Origin: SAR202 cluster bacterium bin87
GTDB taxonomy: Bacteria; Chloroflexota; Dehalococcoidia; Lucifugimonadales; UBA3495
NCBI GenBank assembly: GCA_002238825.1
Contig: MPNC01000015.1
Location: 1 to 64,000 of the forward strand
Length of the DNA stretch: 64,000 nt
Direction of reading: 5' to 3'
Below the pieces are notes generated by a model that saw nothing but the letters and a program-made list of their open reading frames with translations, was not told where the DNA came from and did not search any database. Shown one piece after another: positions 11,001 to 19,885 of the stretch (its first letter is position 1; each line of letters starts with the position of its first letter). The position numbers and the translations under genes were made by a program.

Positions 11001-11257
11001 GTCCCGATATTGGCTCCGGTCAGATTGAGATTACTTGGACTGACGGCATGAACGCCGACCGGCACGTCGTAATCCTCTTTGACTCCAATTGGGACACCAG
11101 GGCTGATTGGGTCGCCGGAAATCAGACCGACGGGACGACGACGTTCAGCAACGTGCCGAGCGGCACGTACACCGCTGTGGTGGTAGCCGTCGAGAACGGT
11201 CCCACCGGGAACGCCGCCAAGATCCAGTACGTCGTTGCCGCGGTGACTGTGAACTAG
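8066..11257 (+). CDS. Multi-FnIII-domain cell-surface/secreted protein
   Basis: Signal peptide (MSRKTRKLIWSAPLVAVLAVAGALAIFAALG); repeated FnIII motifs (KLSWKAP, LNWNAP, YRFRVYAVN). Confidence 0.85.
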   Translation: MSRKTRKLIWSAPLVAVLAVAGALAIFAALGPGTALAHDPPGAVTDLTLKVESQTEIKLSWKAPTTGGAVDSYRIDKSENALSWTLLTDSAPGNMQTYSDTTVEQGELRYYRVFAVNSAGTGPVSEFEGAQTSGAVGPGPVTGLQAAPASGNDGRTQIVLNWNAPAKTGGSPIERYHIYYEVPTDDDSLQFTERGEDATGIAPTGSNRIVATEDASNTFLFKKVDDGDDDGDDPDDLMPNTTYRFRVYAVNEAGNVSATAPDTRGTTTKKVGNPTAPTGLTAVASATEAVQLYWYHPADNGGATITEFRVHQKSGSESWPDADAIGTDDRVTAVEAPTDTTGTNPEINHTVVGLTNDTTYQFRVYAAQGALAVSPISGRSKTVSATPVAEAVVPDAPTEADDNLDGDRDAKGVVTLTWDRPTTPPEGEDTILSYRIDVSDDGYRWDKLIESTSFTKGKYNYKDPKRGDGVQRYYRLFARNRHGFSSASATLTVPVTEAAAPGLVRNLTATADAVDPTKIHLTWDAPSTDGGADLVGYCIDYAVTNPEPVQALMEAPTNAVPCANAKPNNDPNGDDNNDDATGGRVKIEVKVPETGNPNPPTSYTVEKLQAQDTVEFRVIANNLSVSNMRMYGDIDTADTVAATTVKAARPNPPEDLSAEPARASNLPGTSNTGVNLSWNAPMEPGMGVEIDGYHIQVSTDGGTTWTDVEADTGDVLTYTTHDSEPKAGELRMYRVAAIDDQATTDESEWSNVAYYPHALAQPGKPTLTAMKDADMPGTKVKLTWTAPDMNADLVTGYIIERRHAGDMMGDIPSDGYNDGVMGRSHAFMDYKEWWETLNCKGMLAVAGSSASDTATQGESAQDTADRDMYCKHFDNTAPTSMDFPADKEISEATAMKVKDLFMKRYVTDDTGKTMTMFTGMMYTDMNLMANTKYTYRIRATHGTKAGPWSDTAMATTDSGVTALTVPTNMGVCVGGDPGCPDIGSGQIEITWTDGMNADRHVVILFDSNWDTRADWVAGNQTDGTTTFSNVPSGTYTAVVVAVENGPTGNAAKIQYVVAAVTVN

Positions 11258-11362
11258 CTCCGTGGGTTGAAAGTGAGTTCCGGGGACACGGCGACGCCGC
11301 CCGGAACACCTTTCCCATACGACATGACCCATAAAGACAATCTCACAAGGAGATTCAGTCAA

Positions 11363-13237
11363 ATGAGTAACAAAACGAGAAAGCGCTTCATGCCTGTTGC
11401 GCTGGTCATGGCGGTCGCGGCCATGGGCGTGGTGGCATTGGCCATAGCGCTGGCCGGCGTCCCTCGGGATGTCCAGGCGCATGGCGACAGCGCCGGCGAT
11501 TGCAGCACCGACGCCGGTCGGGCAATCCACGACATTCTTTCCCCCAACGACCCATGCCCGGTCGAGTTGGCGAATCTGGAAACGCCGAACGTAACGGTTG
11601 CGGCGGATAGAGACCGCCAGCTGACGGTATCCTGGGGCATGGTGCAAGGAGCCGGGGGCTACCGGGTAGCCTGGAGCCAGGCTGGCGGCGCCAAGATGAC
11701 GCATGAGCTGGGGGCTAGCGCCACGAGCTACACGATCACCGGTCTGGTTCCCGCCACCACCTACAACATTGAGGTCGTTGCGTTGGGCGTTTCCGGCACG
11801 AGCAATGACTCCGCGGCGGCGATGGCGTCGGGCACCACTCGCCCGGTGGCATATGACCTGCTGTTGAGCCACGGAGAGGGTGACGACATCACCTGCGCGG
11901 ACCGGTCGGCTTCTCGCTCGCAGTGCTCGAACAGCACCTCAACGTTCACAGACGGTGATTTCACCGAAGTACAGGCAACGCTGGGCAATGGCCTGGACCT
12001 GATTGACCAGGCGACCGTTCGCGTTGCCGACAAGAGGGTCAAGTTGCACGCCGAAGTCAACACCGACTCCCCGGCGGAAACCACCACAGTGACGATCCGG
12101 ATTCAGAACGCAGATGGAACTGCTGATCTCGACGTTGACCCCGGCATCACTTATAGAACCGCCGGTTTGAACGCTCCCGGTGTGCGCAGCATTGAAGACG
12201 GTACGCTGGACATCCAGATCCGCGACGCGGCCAGTCGCGTCTTCGACGTGTACGTGACCTGTCAGGGCACGTCCAAGGAGCGCAAGGGCAGGTTGGACCT
12301 CGAAGTGCGCAACCAAGACCAGACCCTGGTAGCCCAGGCCACCATCGTGTGCGAGTTGCCAATTGCGCCTCCGACCGCCCAGGAAAGGGTGTCGGCCTGC
12401 TACACCATCAGTGCCATGCCCGACCAGGGTGATGATCCTGACACCGACACGGTGGAAGGCGAGGACATCGAGCTGTTCCCCACCGACAAGTCGGTGCAGT
12501 TCACGGTATCGGCCTTCGAGAAGACTTACAAGACCACCACTGTGGGCAGCGTAACTACGATTGAAGATCCGGAGGACTGCCCGGACTGGGAGCCGTCTTC
12601 GGTCTTCATCCGTCTGGTTGACCAGCCGGCCGCCGAGCCCATGGTTGACGACGATGACGGCTTCGTCGACGAAAACGGCCTCATCAACGACCATGGACAG
12701 GTCGTGGGTGTTTCCAGCGGCGGCGAGCTGATGCTGGACATCAAAGACACCGCGCCGGCCCCGGCAGAGTCCGGAGACCCTGACATCAACGTCGTCCGGG
12801 GAACCTTCCGCGTTTTCACTCCGGCAGACGTTGCGGTAGGCGACAAGTACTACGTGGAGCTATACGACAGCCTGCAATCCGAACGCATCAGGCACCAGAA
12901 CGCCTTGACCGGAGCGGAACAGGACTACGAGCGTGTGGTCTACGTATCCTCCGACAACCCCATGCCACTGGGCAAGCCAAGCATGGTGACTGCCACGGCC
13001 AGCGGCAGCGATGTCACGGTCGAGTGGAGGGACGGCGCGAACGCCGTGAACCACATGGTGATCCTCTTCGCCTACCCCAGTTTTGAGCTCGGCGAAGATC
13101 ACATTGCGACCAATCAAACCGACGGAACCACGACGTTCAGTAACGTACCGGCTGGCGATTACGTCGCCGTTGTTGTGGCCATCAAGTCACGCTCGGAGTA
13201 CGAGTACAGCCACATGTCGGTTTCAGTGGGCCAGTAA
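11363..13237 (+). CDS. FnIII-containing surface/secreted protein
   Basis: Start MSNKTRKRFMPVALVM shared with neighbours; C-terminal DGTTTFSNVPAGDYVAVVVAI module shared with the 8066 protein. Confidence 0.8.
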   Translation: MSNKTRKRFMPVALVMAVAAMGVVALAIALAGVPRDVQAHGDSAGDCSTDAGRAIHDILSPNDPCPVELANLETPNVTVAADRDRQLTVSWGMVQGAGGYRVAWSQAGGAKMTHELGASATSYTITGLVPATTYNIEVVALGVSGTSNDSAAAMASGTTRPVAYDLLLSHGEGDDITCADRSASRSQCSNSTSTFTDGDFTEVQATLGNGLDLIDQATVRVADKRVKLHAEVNTDSPAETTTVTIRIQNADGTADLDVDPGITYRTAGLNAPGVRSIEDGTLDIQIRDAASRVFDVYVTCQGTSKERKGRLDLEVRNQDQTLVAQATIVCELPIAPPTAQERVSACYTISAMPDQGDDPDTDTVEGEDIELFPTDKSVQFTVSAFEKTYKTTTVGSVTTIEDPEDCPDWEPSSVFIRLVDQPAAEPMVDDDDGFVDENGLINDHGQVVGVSSGGELMLDIKDTAPAPAESGDPDINVVRGTFRVFTPADVAVGDKYYVELYDSLQSERIRHQNALTGAEQDYERVVYVSSDNPMPLGKPSMVTATASGSDVTVEWRDGANAVNHMVILFAYPSFELGEDHIATNQTDGTTTFSNVPAGDYVAVVVAIKSRSEYEYSHMSVSVGQ

Positions 13238-13337
13238 CCTGGTCGAGACCGCGAGCTTCCGCCTGCGTTAACTCGGGTGCAAGTTCACGCAAATCGGTTT
13301 GAACAATAACGACGATCTCACAAGGAGATTCAGTCAA

Positions 13338-16241
13338 ATGAGTAACAAAACGAGAAAGCACATCTGGCCGATGCCGCTGGTGATGTCAATAGCCATCATC
13401 GGCGTGTTGGCCGCGTTCCTTGTGCTGGCATCCAACCCTGGGGAAACCCAGGCCCATGGTGAGTTCGTGGAGGGGACGCCTCACTGCCCGAGCCTATCCG
13501 ATGAGATAGCGCACGACATCGGCGGGAGCGCATTCGACCACACCTGTACCGAAGGGCCTGCGACGAACACCGCCCCCGCGGTTGGCGCTGCCATCCCTGG
13601 CCAGTCAATCTCGACAGGCGGAACGGGAACGGTCCAGAGCACCATTACCGACGCGGACGCGGACGACACGCTGGCCTGGTCGGTGGCGTCAAGTGACGAT
13701 ACCGTCGCTACCGCCAACGTGGACAACATGGGTATGGTAACCGTCACCGCTGTCGCTCCCGGCACGGCCACCATCACGGTGACTGCCACCGACCCGGACG
13801 ACGAGTCCGCCTCGCAGACCTTCATGGTCACGGTGACCGACCCTGGGCCGCCGAGCGCTACCGGCGCGATGTTCACCTCCAGCAGCACCAGCGCCAGCGC
13901 CACTGTGGAGCTGAAGCTGACCACCACGCTGACGGGCGACGTATCGCCGGGCGGCGCGTTCGTGCTGTACCTGGAGGACGACTACCAGGCGCCCGACGCC
14001 ATATCCGCGAGGGACGTTTATTTCGTCGTCACACCTGCGGACCCTAATGACGATGAAAGCGCTGACCGGACGGGCAACGGCGCTCGCGTGTATGCCACGC
14101 AGAACCCTGAGGTCGATACCGACGACCATTTCACGGCCGATAAGGACGACATCGACATCCGCGTGTCGGTGCCCGACCTGTGCACATCCGACACTCAGGT
14201 CTGTCAGGGACAGAACGGCCCGAAGAGCGGCGACACCGTCACCATGGTGATACAGAAGAGCGCCGGCATCAGGAACCCGTCGGAAGCGGGAACCCACAGC
14301 GTGGGTCTGTCCGTCGTGGGCTCGGCTGAAAGCATCGGCGCCCCTATGTACAGCACTTACCGGGCTTACGAGAAGGACAGCGATCTGGCGACGAGTGCCC
14401 AAAAGAGCAATCTTGAAGTTGTGCTGGGCATGCACGACAGTCTGGACGATGACGTAGAAGCGTCGGACATAGGCTTCAAAACGCTGGCCAAGATCGGCAT
14501 CTCCGACCCGGACAACGACCGCGGCTACGAGATGACGGTCACCGGCTCCGGTTTCAACAACGGGACCTCCGCCGCCGTGTACGTGTTGGCTGACCGCAAT
14601 GCCACCGAGACGCCGGCGTGTCGGACGATCATTGAAAAGGGCACCGAGGTCGGTGCAGCCCTGGTCGACACCGACGACAAGGTTTCTGTCACCTTCGAGG
14701 TCACGGCCCCCACCTTCCAGTCCGGAAACGTCAACTACATCTGCATGGTTGACGGCGAGGGTCGCATGTCCGACACCGACGTCGAGGACTTCAACCTGCA
14801 ACCCTCCATCAAAGTGGTTCCCAATAGCGTTGCTTCCGGCGACACCGTGAACGTGTTCGCCAGGGACTTCCCTTACACCTCCGCTGGAGACAATGGCTTC
14901 AAACGTATCCGGATTGCCAACCAGGTGATCTCTGTCACCAGCAGCAGTTCCATCCGGCCGGACGGTTCCGGAGAGGCGACCTTCAAGGTCCCCGGCGGAT
15001 TGGAAGGGATCCTGCGCATTGACGCCATGTGGGGCGCCAAAGAGGACGATAAGAAGATCACCATCACGGGCGGCCAGCTGAGCGTCAGCAAGACCGAAGC
15101 GCTACCCAACGAGACGCTCACCATCACGGGCAACGGCTTCGGCAGGCAGACCTGCATCCCGGCCTCTAGCATCACGCTGGACAACGTGCCCGTCATCGTG
15201 GACGAGGAATCAACCACGGTCAGTTGCGACCCCGACCGGAATGACGCAACCAACAACAGCGTGCCCGGCGTGGGAGTTTCCAACTCCGGCCAGTTCGTGG
15301 CCACCATCATTCTGTGGCAGGCTGAAGGCACCGACAACCCCACACTGATCCCCGGCGTTCACGAGCTGAGCGTTACGGACAACACGGGCTTTGGCTCCGA
15401 CGTTGACATCACCATCCCTGAGCCAACCGTCAAGGTTGGTCCGGACGTGGCCGGCCCCCGGGACTACATCACCATCATTGGTGAGAACTGGCCCGTGGAC
15501 AACCCGGAAAATCCGGAATCGGTTGCTGTCACGATCGAAGTGGCGGACACTACCCGCGCCCGCACCTACACGCTGTTCGCTGACGCGGCCGGACGCGTTA
15601 CCCAGGAGCACCGCGTCCATCGCAACGTGGCCATCCCCAGCACCGTTCAGGTGAAGATGTCCTACGGCGTGGTGGCCGAGATCGGTTCCTTCTCGGTTCC
15701 GGCTTCCACCATCGAGGTGACCCCCGGTGAAGCGCAGCCCGGCGACACCATCACCCTGACCGCTGGCAACATGCCGGTCTACTCCGAGGTCGACTACATC
15801 GAAATCGGCGGCACCCGCTCCAACGACCCCGGCGTCAACACCGACCGCGACGGAAACGTCACCGTCGAGGACGTGCTGATCCCCGGTCTGGACCCGGGCC
15901 TGTACAGCGTTGTCATCAACGTCAAGGGCACCATCGCCATTGGCGAGATCAACGTCCTGGCCGAGTCCTCGGCCGCCGGCGCTCCGTCCGAGCTCCCCGG
16001 AGCCGTGGAGAACCTGGGTGACAGCCTGGTTGCCATCTTCCACTTCGACGACGTGGGCAAGACCTGGTCGTTCCACGACCCGCGCCCCGAGTTCGCCGAG
16101 CTCAACACCCTGACCGAAATGGTCAACGGTGAGGCCTACTGGATCCTGGTCAACGAGAGCGTGGATGAAGCGATCCTGAACAACAAGGTCCGCAGTCTCA
16201 CCTGCCGTGGCGACGACTGCTGGAACCTGGAGGTCTGGTAG
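13338..16241 (+). CDS. Large surface protein with Ig/cadherin-like and IPT-like repeats
   Basis: Start MSNKTRKHIWPMPLVM; Ig-like region TVTAVAPGTATITVTATDPDDESASQTFMVTV; repeated VSKTEALPNETLTITGNGF / VTPGEAQPGDTITLTAGNM. Confidence 0.8.
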   Translation: MSNKTRKHIWPMPLVMSIAIIGVLAAFLVLASNPGETQAHGEFVEGTPHCPSLSDEIAHDIGGSAFDHTCTEGPATNTAPAVGAAIPGQSISTGGTGTVQSTITDADADDTLAWSVASSDDTVATANVDNMGMVTVTAVAPGTATITVTATDPDDESASQTFMVTVTDPGPPSATGAMFTSSSTSASATVELKLTTTLTGDVSPGGAFVLYLEDDYQAPDAISARDVYFVVTPADPNDDESADRTGNGARVYATQNPEVDTDDHFTADKDDIDIRVSVPDLCTSDTQVCQGQNGPKSGDTVTMVIQKSAGIRNPSEAGTHSVGLSVVGSAESIGAPMYSTYRAYEKDSDLATSAQKSNLEVVLGMHDSLDDDVEASDIGFKTLAKIGISDPDNDRGYEMTVTGSGFNNGTSAAVYVLADRNATETPACRTIIEKGTEVGAALVDTDDKVSVTFEVTAPTFQSGNVNYICMVDGEGRMSDTDVEDFNLQPSIKVVPNSVASGDTVNVFARDFPYTSAGDNGFKRIRIANQVISVTSSSSIRPDGSGEATFKVPGGLEGILRIDAMWGAKEDDKKITITGGQLSVSKTEALPNETLTITGNGFGRQTCIPASSITLDNVPVIVDEESTTVSCDPDRNDATNNSVPGVGVSNSGQFVATIILWQAEGTDNPTLIPGVHELSVTDNTGFGSDVDITIPEPTVKVGPDVAGPRDYITIIGENWPVDNPENPESVAVTIEVADTTRARTYTLFADAAGRVTQEHRVHRNVAIPSTVQVKMSYGVVAEIGSFSVPASTIEVTPGEAQPGDTITLTAGNMPVYSEVDYIEIGGTRSNDPGVNTDRDGNVTVEDVLIPGLDPGLYSVVINVKGTIAIGEINVLAESSAAGAPSELPGAVENLGDSLVAIFHFDDVGKTWSFHDPRPEFAELNTLTEMVNGEAYWILVNESVDEAILNNKVRSLTCRGDDCWNLEVW

Positions 16242-16361
16242 GCCGTCGTCCCCGCAGGGGATCGACAGTCAACCGACTGAATGAGTGTCCAGTAAAGCGC
16301 CCCTGCCTCCGTGGCTCACGCTGCGGGGGCGGGGGGACCACCACAAGCAGGAGCAAATGAG

Positions 16362-17039
16362 ATGAAGAGAATTGGAGCGATGGCGGCGGTGGCGTTGATT
16401 GCCCTGCTGATCGCATTGCCGCTGGGCCTCGTTGCGGCTCAGGGAGATGCGCCGCGGGCCAACGTGCCCCCCGCCTTCATATTCGGCAACGCGATGGCCG
16501 ACGGCCTTCCCGTGCCCGAGGGGACCATGATCGTCGCCATGGCTGGCGACGAGAAGATCGGTTCCGCCATGGCCATGCAGGGCGGAGGCTTCGAGCTGCA
16601 GCTCATGCAGCCCATGGAGATGGACTCGATGGTCTCCTTCATGATCGGCGAGCGTACTGCGGACTTCGAGTACGCCTGGACGAGCGGCGACCGCATGGTC
16701 ATGGACCTGGCCGCCGACCTGGCCGCTCAGGACGGTTCCGAGGGGCCTCCGGGTCCCGCCGGCGCGGCTGGCCCTCCGGGTGTCCCCGGACCCTCGGGCG
16801 CTGACGGCGCTAACGGCCGCGATGGCCGTGACGGAGTCGCGGGCGCAGAAGGGCCTCCGGGTCCGCAGGGCGAGCAGGGCATCGCCGGGCCTCCGGGCGG
16901 CCCGGGTCCGCAGGGTCCCGCCGGTGAGATCGGCCCGTCCGGTTCCGCCGGTTCCATGGGCATCATCGCGCTGGTCGTGGCCATCGTGGCCGTGGTCATC
17001 GGGATCGCAGCCATCGTCATGGGACGGCGCACCGCGTAG
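16362..17039 (+). CDS. Collagen-like (GXY repeat) membrane-anchored protein
   Basis: [31 protein letters not shown]... followed by C-terminal [25 protein letters not shown]. Confidence 0.85.
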   Translation: MKRIGAMAAVALIALLIALPLGLVAAQGDAPRANVPPAFIFGNAMADGLPVPEGTMIVAMAGDEKIGSAMAMQGGGFELQLMQPMEMDSMVSFMIGERTADFEYAWTSGDRMVMDLAADLAAQDGSEGPPGPAGAAGPPGVPGPSGADGANGRDGRDGVAGAEGPPGPQGEQGIAGPPGGPGPQGPAGEIGPSGSAGSMGIIALVVAIVAVVIGIAAIVMGRRTA

Positions 17040-17096
17040 TCTCTGGATAAACGCGCCGGACCAGGATCGCCCGCGTGGCGGTTCACGGTCCGAAAG

Positions 17097-17131
17097 GAGC
17101 CCCCGTCGGCAACGGCGGGGGCTCCTTTTTC
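17097..17131 (+). terminator. Rho-independent terminator
   Basis: GGAGCCCCCG...CGGGGGCTCC followed by TTTTT. Confidence 0.85.
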
Positions 17132-17927
17132 AAGCAGAGGGCAGCGCAGGGATGTCAGGCAAATAAGGCAACGCTTTGGGAAATCGTTCTCGGAAGTACG
17201 CTTCAGCCCGCGTCGGCAACCAGACCTCGTTAAAGTATTTGCGAAACTCGGGCAGGTACTCAATTGGGTACAGACGGGCCTGAACCGGCATCCGTGTTTC
17301 ATCGGCAAATTCATGCTCATAGGTGGGGAACTGCTTCGGTTCAATCCCCTTTTGTCGGAGGAAGCCTGAAAACATGAGCCCTGTGGAAATGTCGGGCATT
17401 ATGTTGTCAGGAGGGATGACGCCGTGATCTTCCAGCGTCGCAAACAGGCTCAAGTAGATTTCGTTCAGCATGGAGAAGTAAGTGTGCGGGATCTTGGAGC
17501 GATTCTTCAGGAACCGCTGAACGTGAGCCGGCATATAGGGCTGTGTCTTGCCCTGCATCCAGTCAAAAACCCACTTGCTTACCTGCACCTCAAAAGACGG
17601 TGAAAGCCATTGCCCCAGGCTGATGGCCACTTGCGGATGAACCCAGGTCCCTTGCTCTACCGCGTCCCCACGCCCTCTGATTCCCTGTACTAAATTAGAT
17701 ATGGGAATTCCCATATCTAATGCGAGTTCTTCCAGAAAGGCTTTTGTCCGTGCCAGCCGATAGTAATCTGCAAACAACTTTCCCGCTCGTTGGCACAGGC
17801 GGGTGGCGTTGATGTAGCCGTCGGTCGGACGTTGCGGAACGACGCCTCCATCGATGGCGTGCTCGATCAACAGACGCGGTTCTGCCATCTTGAACGGTAT
17901 TGGCGTGTTGTTGGGTCTTTCAATCAT
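17130..17927 (-). CDS. KilA-N domain protein
   Basis: GYINATRLCQRAGKLFADYYRLARTKAFLEEL...GTWVHPQVAISLGQWLSPSFEVQVSKWVFDW. Confidence 0.85.
   Translation of the reverse strand: MIERPNNTPIPFKMAEPRLLIEHAIDGGVVPQRPTDGYINATRLCQRAGKLFADYYRLARTKAFLEELALDMGIPISNLVQGIRGRGDAVEQGTWVHPQVAISLGQWLSPSFEVQVSKWVFDWMQGKTQPYMPAHVQRFLKNRSKIPHTYFSMLNEIYLSLFATLEDHGVIPPDNIMPDISTGLMFSGFLRQKGIEPKQFPTYEHEFADETRMPVQARLYPIEYLPEFRKYFNEVWLPTRAEAYFRERFPKALPYLPDIPALPSA
17694..17721. repeat. 28-bp perfect palindrome inside the KilA-N CDS
   Basis: ATTAGATATGGGAATTCCCATATCTAAT. Confidence 0.8.
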
Positions 17928-18190
17928 CGTCGTCCTCCGAGTGTCACAATCCCTGGCCAATTGACCGGCCCAGATCGGTTCGGCAACCATTGTAGCCGCT
18001 ACCTTCGCTGTCCGAACCCTGGTCTGGCGTTATTCGGACCTTGAACGCTCGGTTGGGCGAGACGAAGTTCCTGGCCATCTGCGACCGGGGCGAACACAAA
18101 AAGCCAGTGTGCGCCGGGCGTTGCCGATTGTGTTTGCAAGCAGTATCCACGCTTGCATTTCTGCGGAGCAGGGGTAGTTATTGCAAAGAA

Positions 18191-18222
18191 TTGCAAACCC
18201 GGAAGCTTGCAAACCCGGAAGC
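18191..18222. repeat. 16-bp tandem direct repeat x2
   Basis: TTGCAAACCCGGAAGC twice. Confidence 0.8.
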
Positions 18223-18455
18223 TTGCAGGAGCCCAGATTTGCAATATTGTGTCCCCTTGGGTAGAATACATAAAGCGAGGCGGCAGCGCTCCACAGTCTA
18301 GCCGGACAGGACGCTACCGCCTTCAAAAGCGACGACCCGTTGTGGTCGTCAACCGCAACCCGTTACGCGGTTTCCCCGGGGGGATACCCGTGCCTGTATG
18401 CGATGTAGACATTGTAATTCATTTCTCCCGGACAGGTCAAATAGGAGACGTCACC

Positions 18456-18995
18456 ATGACCGATGAAAATGTTTGTGCGGTGCGGCAGCGACGAGATGAC
18501 CTGCGGCAGCTGAGGCGCCGATACCTGGAGGCACTGCGGTGTATAGACCGCGATCTGGAAACACTGGAAGCTGCGCTCCAGTTGGCGGAGAACCCGTCTG
18601 ATTACGATGCACCCCAGGTTCTGCCGCTCGACCGAGGTGCATCGGAACCGCAGGCTCCGGCGCTCTTGGCATTCGCGTCTATGCACATGCGGCCGCGCAC
18701 GCATGTGGACCTCCTGACCGAGATGGCACGGGCGCACCCAGAGCGCACGGTGCATCTCACGACGGCCGCGAAGCGGATCATCGCGGATGGTCTCAGTAGA
18801 GCGACCCGACCAGCTCACGTGAGCGCCACGCTGCATTCTCAGCTGATGAAAGACCCGCGGTGGGCGAAGGTCGGTCGAGGCCAATTCCAGCTGGCTACTG
18901 AGCAGGCCAGCGTGTCGCGTTCGGAGATGATGAGAGATAGCGAGGCGACGGTCCGACCAGCGACATACCCACAAACCAGGGGCGGACGGGCATAG
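18456..18995 (+). CDS. Coiled-coil plus HARE-HTH-like protein
   Basis: N-terminal coiled coil; C-term HVDLLTEMARAHPERTVHLTTAAKRIIADGLSRA...DPRWAKVGRGQFQL. Confidence 0.6.
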   Translation: MTDENVCAVRQRRDDLRQLRRRYLEALRCIDRDLETLEAALQLAENPSDYDAPQVLPLDRGASEPQAPALLAFASMHMRPRTHVDLLTEMARAHPERTVHLTTAAKRIIADGLSRATRPAHVSATLHSQLMKDPRWAKVGRGQFQLATEQASVSRSEMMRDSEATVRPATYPQTRGGRA

Positions 18996-19048
18996 CCGCG
19001 AGTCCCGGACACCAGTGGATAGAAGACCCAGGTTTGCGAGGCAGCATC

Positions 19049-19579
19049 ATGACTGTACCCCAGGACAACCAGTCCATTGATACAATCGACGCCTTAGAGC
19101 GGACCCTGGAGGAGATGCAGCATCGGCTGGTCGCTGCTAGGTCGAGATGCGCCGAGCTGGAATCGGGGTGTCAACACCTGGTCTCGGCCATCACTACCCT
19201 GAAAAACGAGGCGTACGAGGGTGATGCTGGAGAGGTGATTGCGCCTGTGGACCTGCAAGGGTGTGTCGAGCAGCCAGAGATGTACCGGTCGGCACCTGAA
19301 TCCACTCATTCCGACGACACGCCGGCCACAGTTGACCTGAGTCGATGTATGAATCTTCGGGAGCGGCTTGAGCGGATTGCCATCGCCAATAACGGGTTGC
19401 TGGGTATCGGTCATGCAGCGGCTGTGATATTGGCCGCGGGTGCGAGCAGGTCAACACCGAGAAATCTACGCAACGACATCACCAAATGCGTGAATCAGTA
19501 TCCTCGAGATTGGGAACACGTTTGGACCGCTGTCTACAGATACAAGCGGTTCATCACTCAGGACGACGAGGGCCCATGA
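19049..19579 (+). CDS. Coiled-coil plus HTH-like protein
   Basis: Similar layout to preceding gene: coiled coil then LRERLERIAIANNGLLGIGHAAAVILAAGASRSTPRNLRNDITKCV. Confidence 0.55.
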   Translation: MTVPQDNQSIDTIDALERTLEEMQHRLVAARSRCAELESGCQHLVSAITTLKNEAYEGDAGEVIAPVDLQGCVEQPEMYRSAPESTHSDDTPATVDLSRCMNLRERLERIAIANNGLLGIGHAAAVILAAGASRSTPRNLRNDITKCVNQYPRDWEHVWTAVYRYKRFITQDDEGP

Positions 19580-19885
19580 ACGCCGCCGGGATCGAAGATC
19601 GAACCCCCGGCCGGTTTGTGGTACAATAGTTCTAACGAGAACGGCGCCGCGGGGGGCGGACAACCTCCCGCGACGCCTGGCCATCCGGAGAGTGTTGGTC
19701 CCCAGTGGCTGCGTCAGAGTCTAGACCATCAACGGTCTGCTATCAACCGGCAAGACCCATCGCCCAGCGAGCGGGATGGGCCCGGTTGCGCCTGCCGTCT
19801 CTCCGGCACACCCATTCACCCAGTCTGTCGCTCTGTGGGCGTGAGGCGGCGTGAACTGGGCAAGAACTTGGAGGGACATACGCAC

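Noticed and set aside
9719-11872. 717-aa minus-strand ORF opposite the FnIII genes
   Set aside because: Shadow ORF with low-complexity His/Arg/Gly/Val composition antisense to well-supported FnIII coding sequence.
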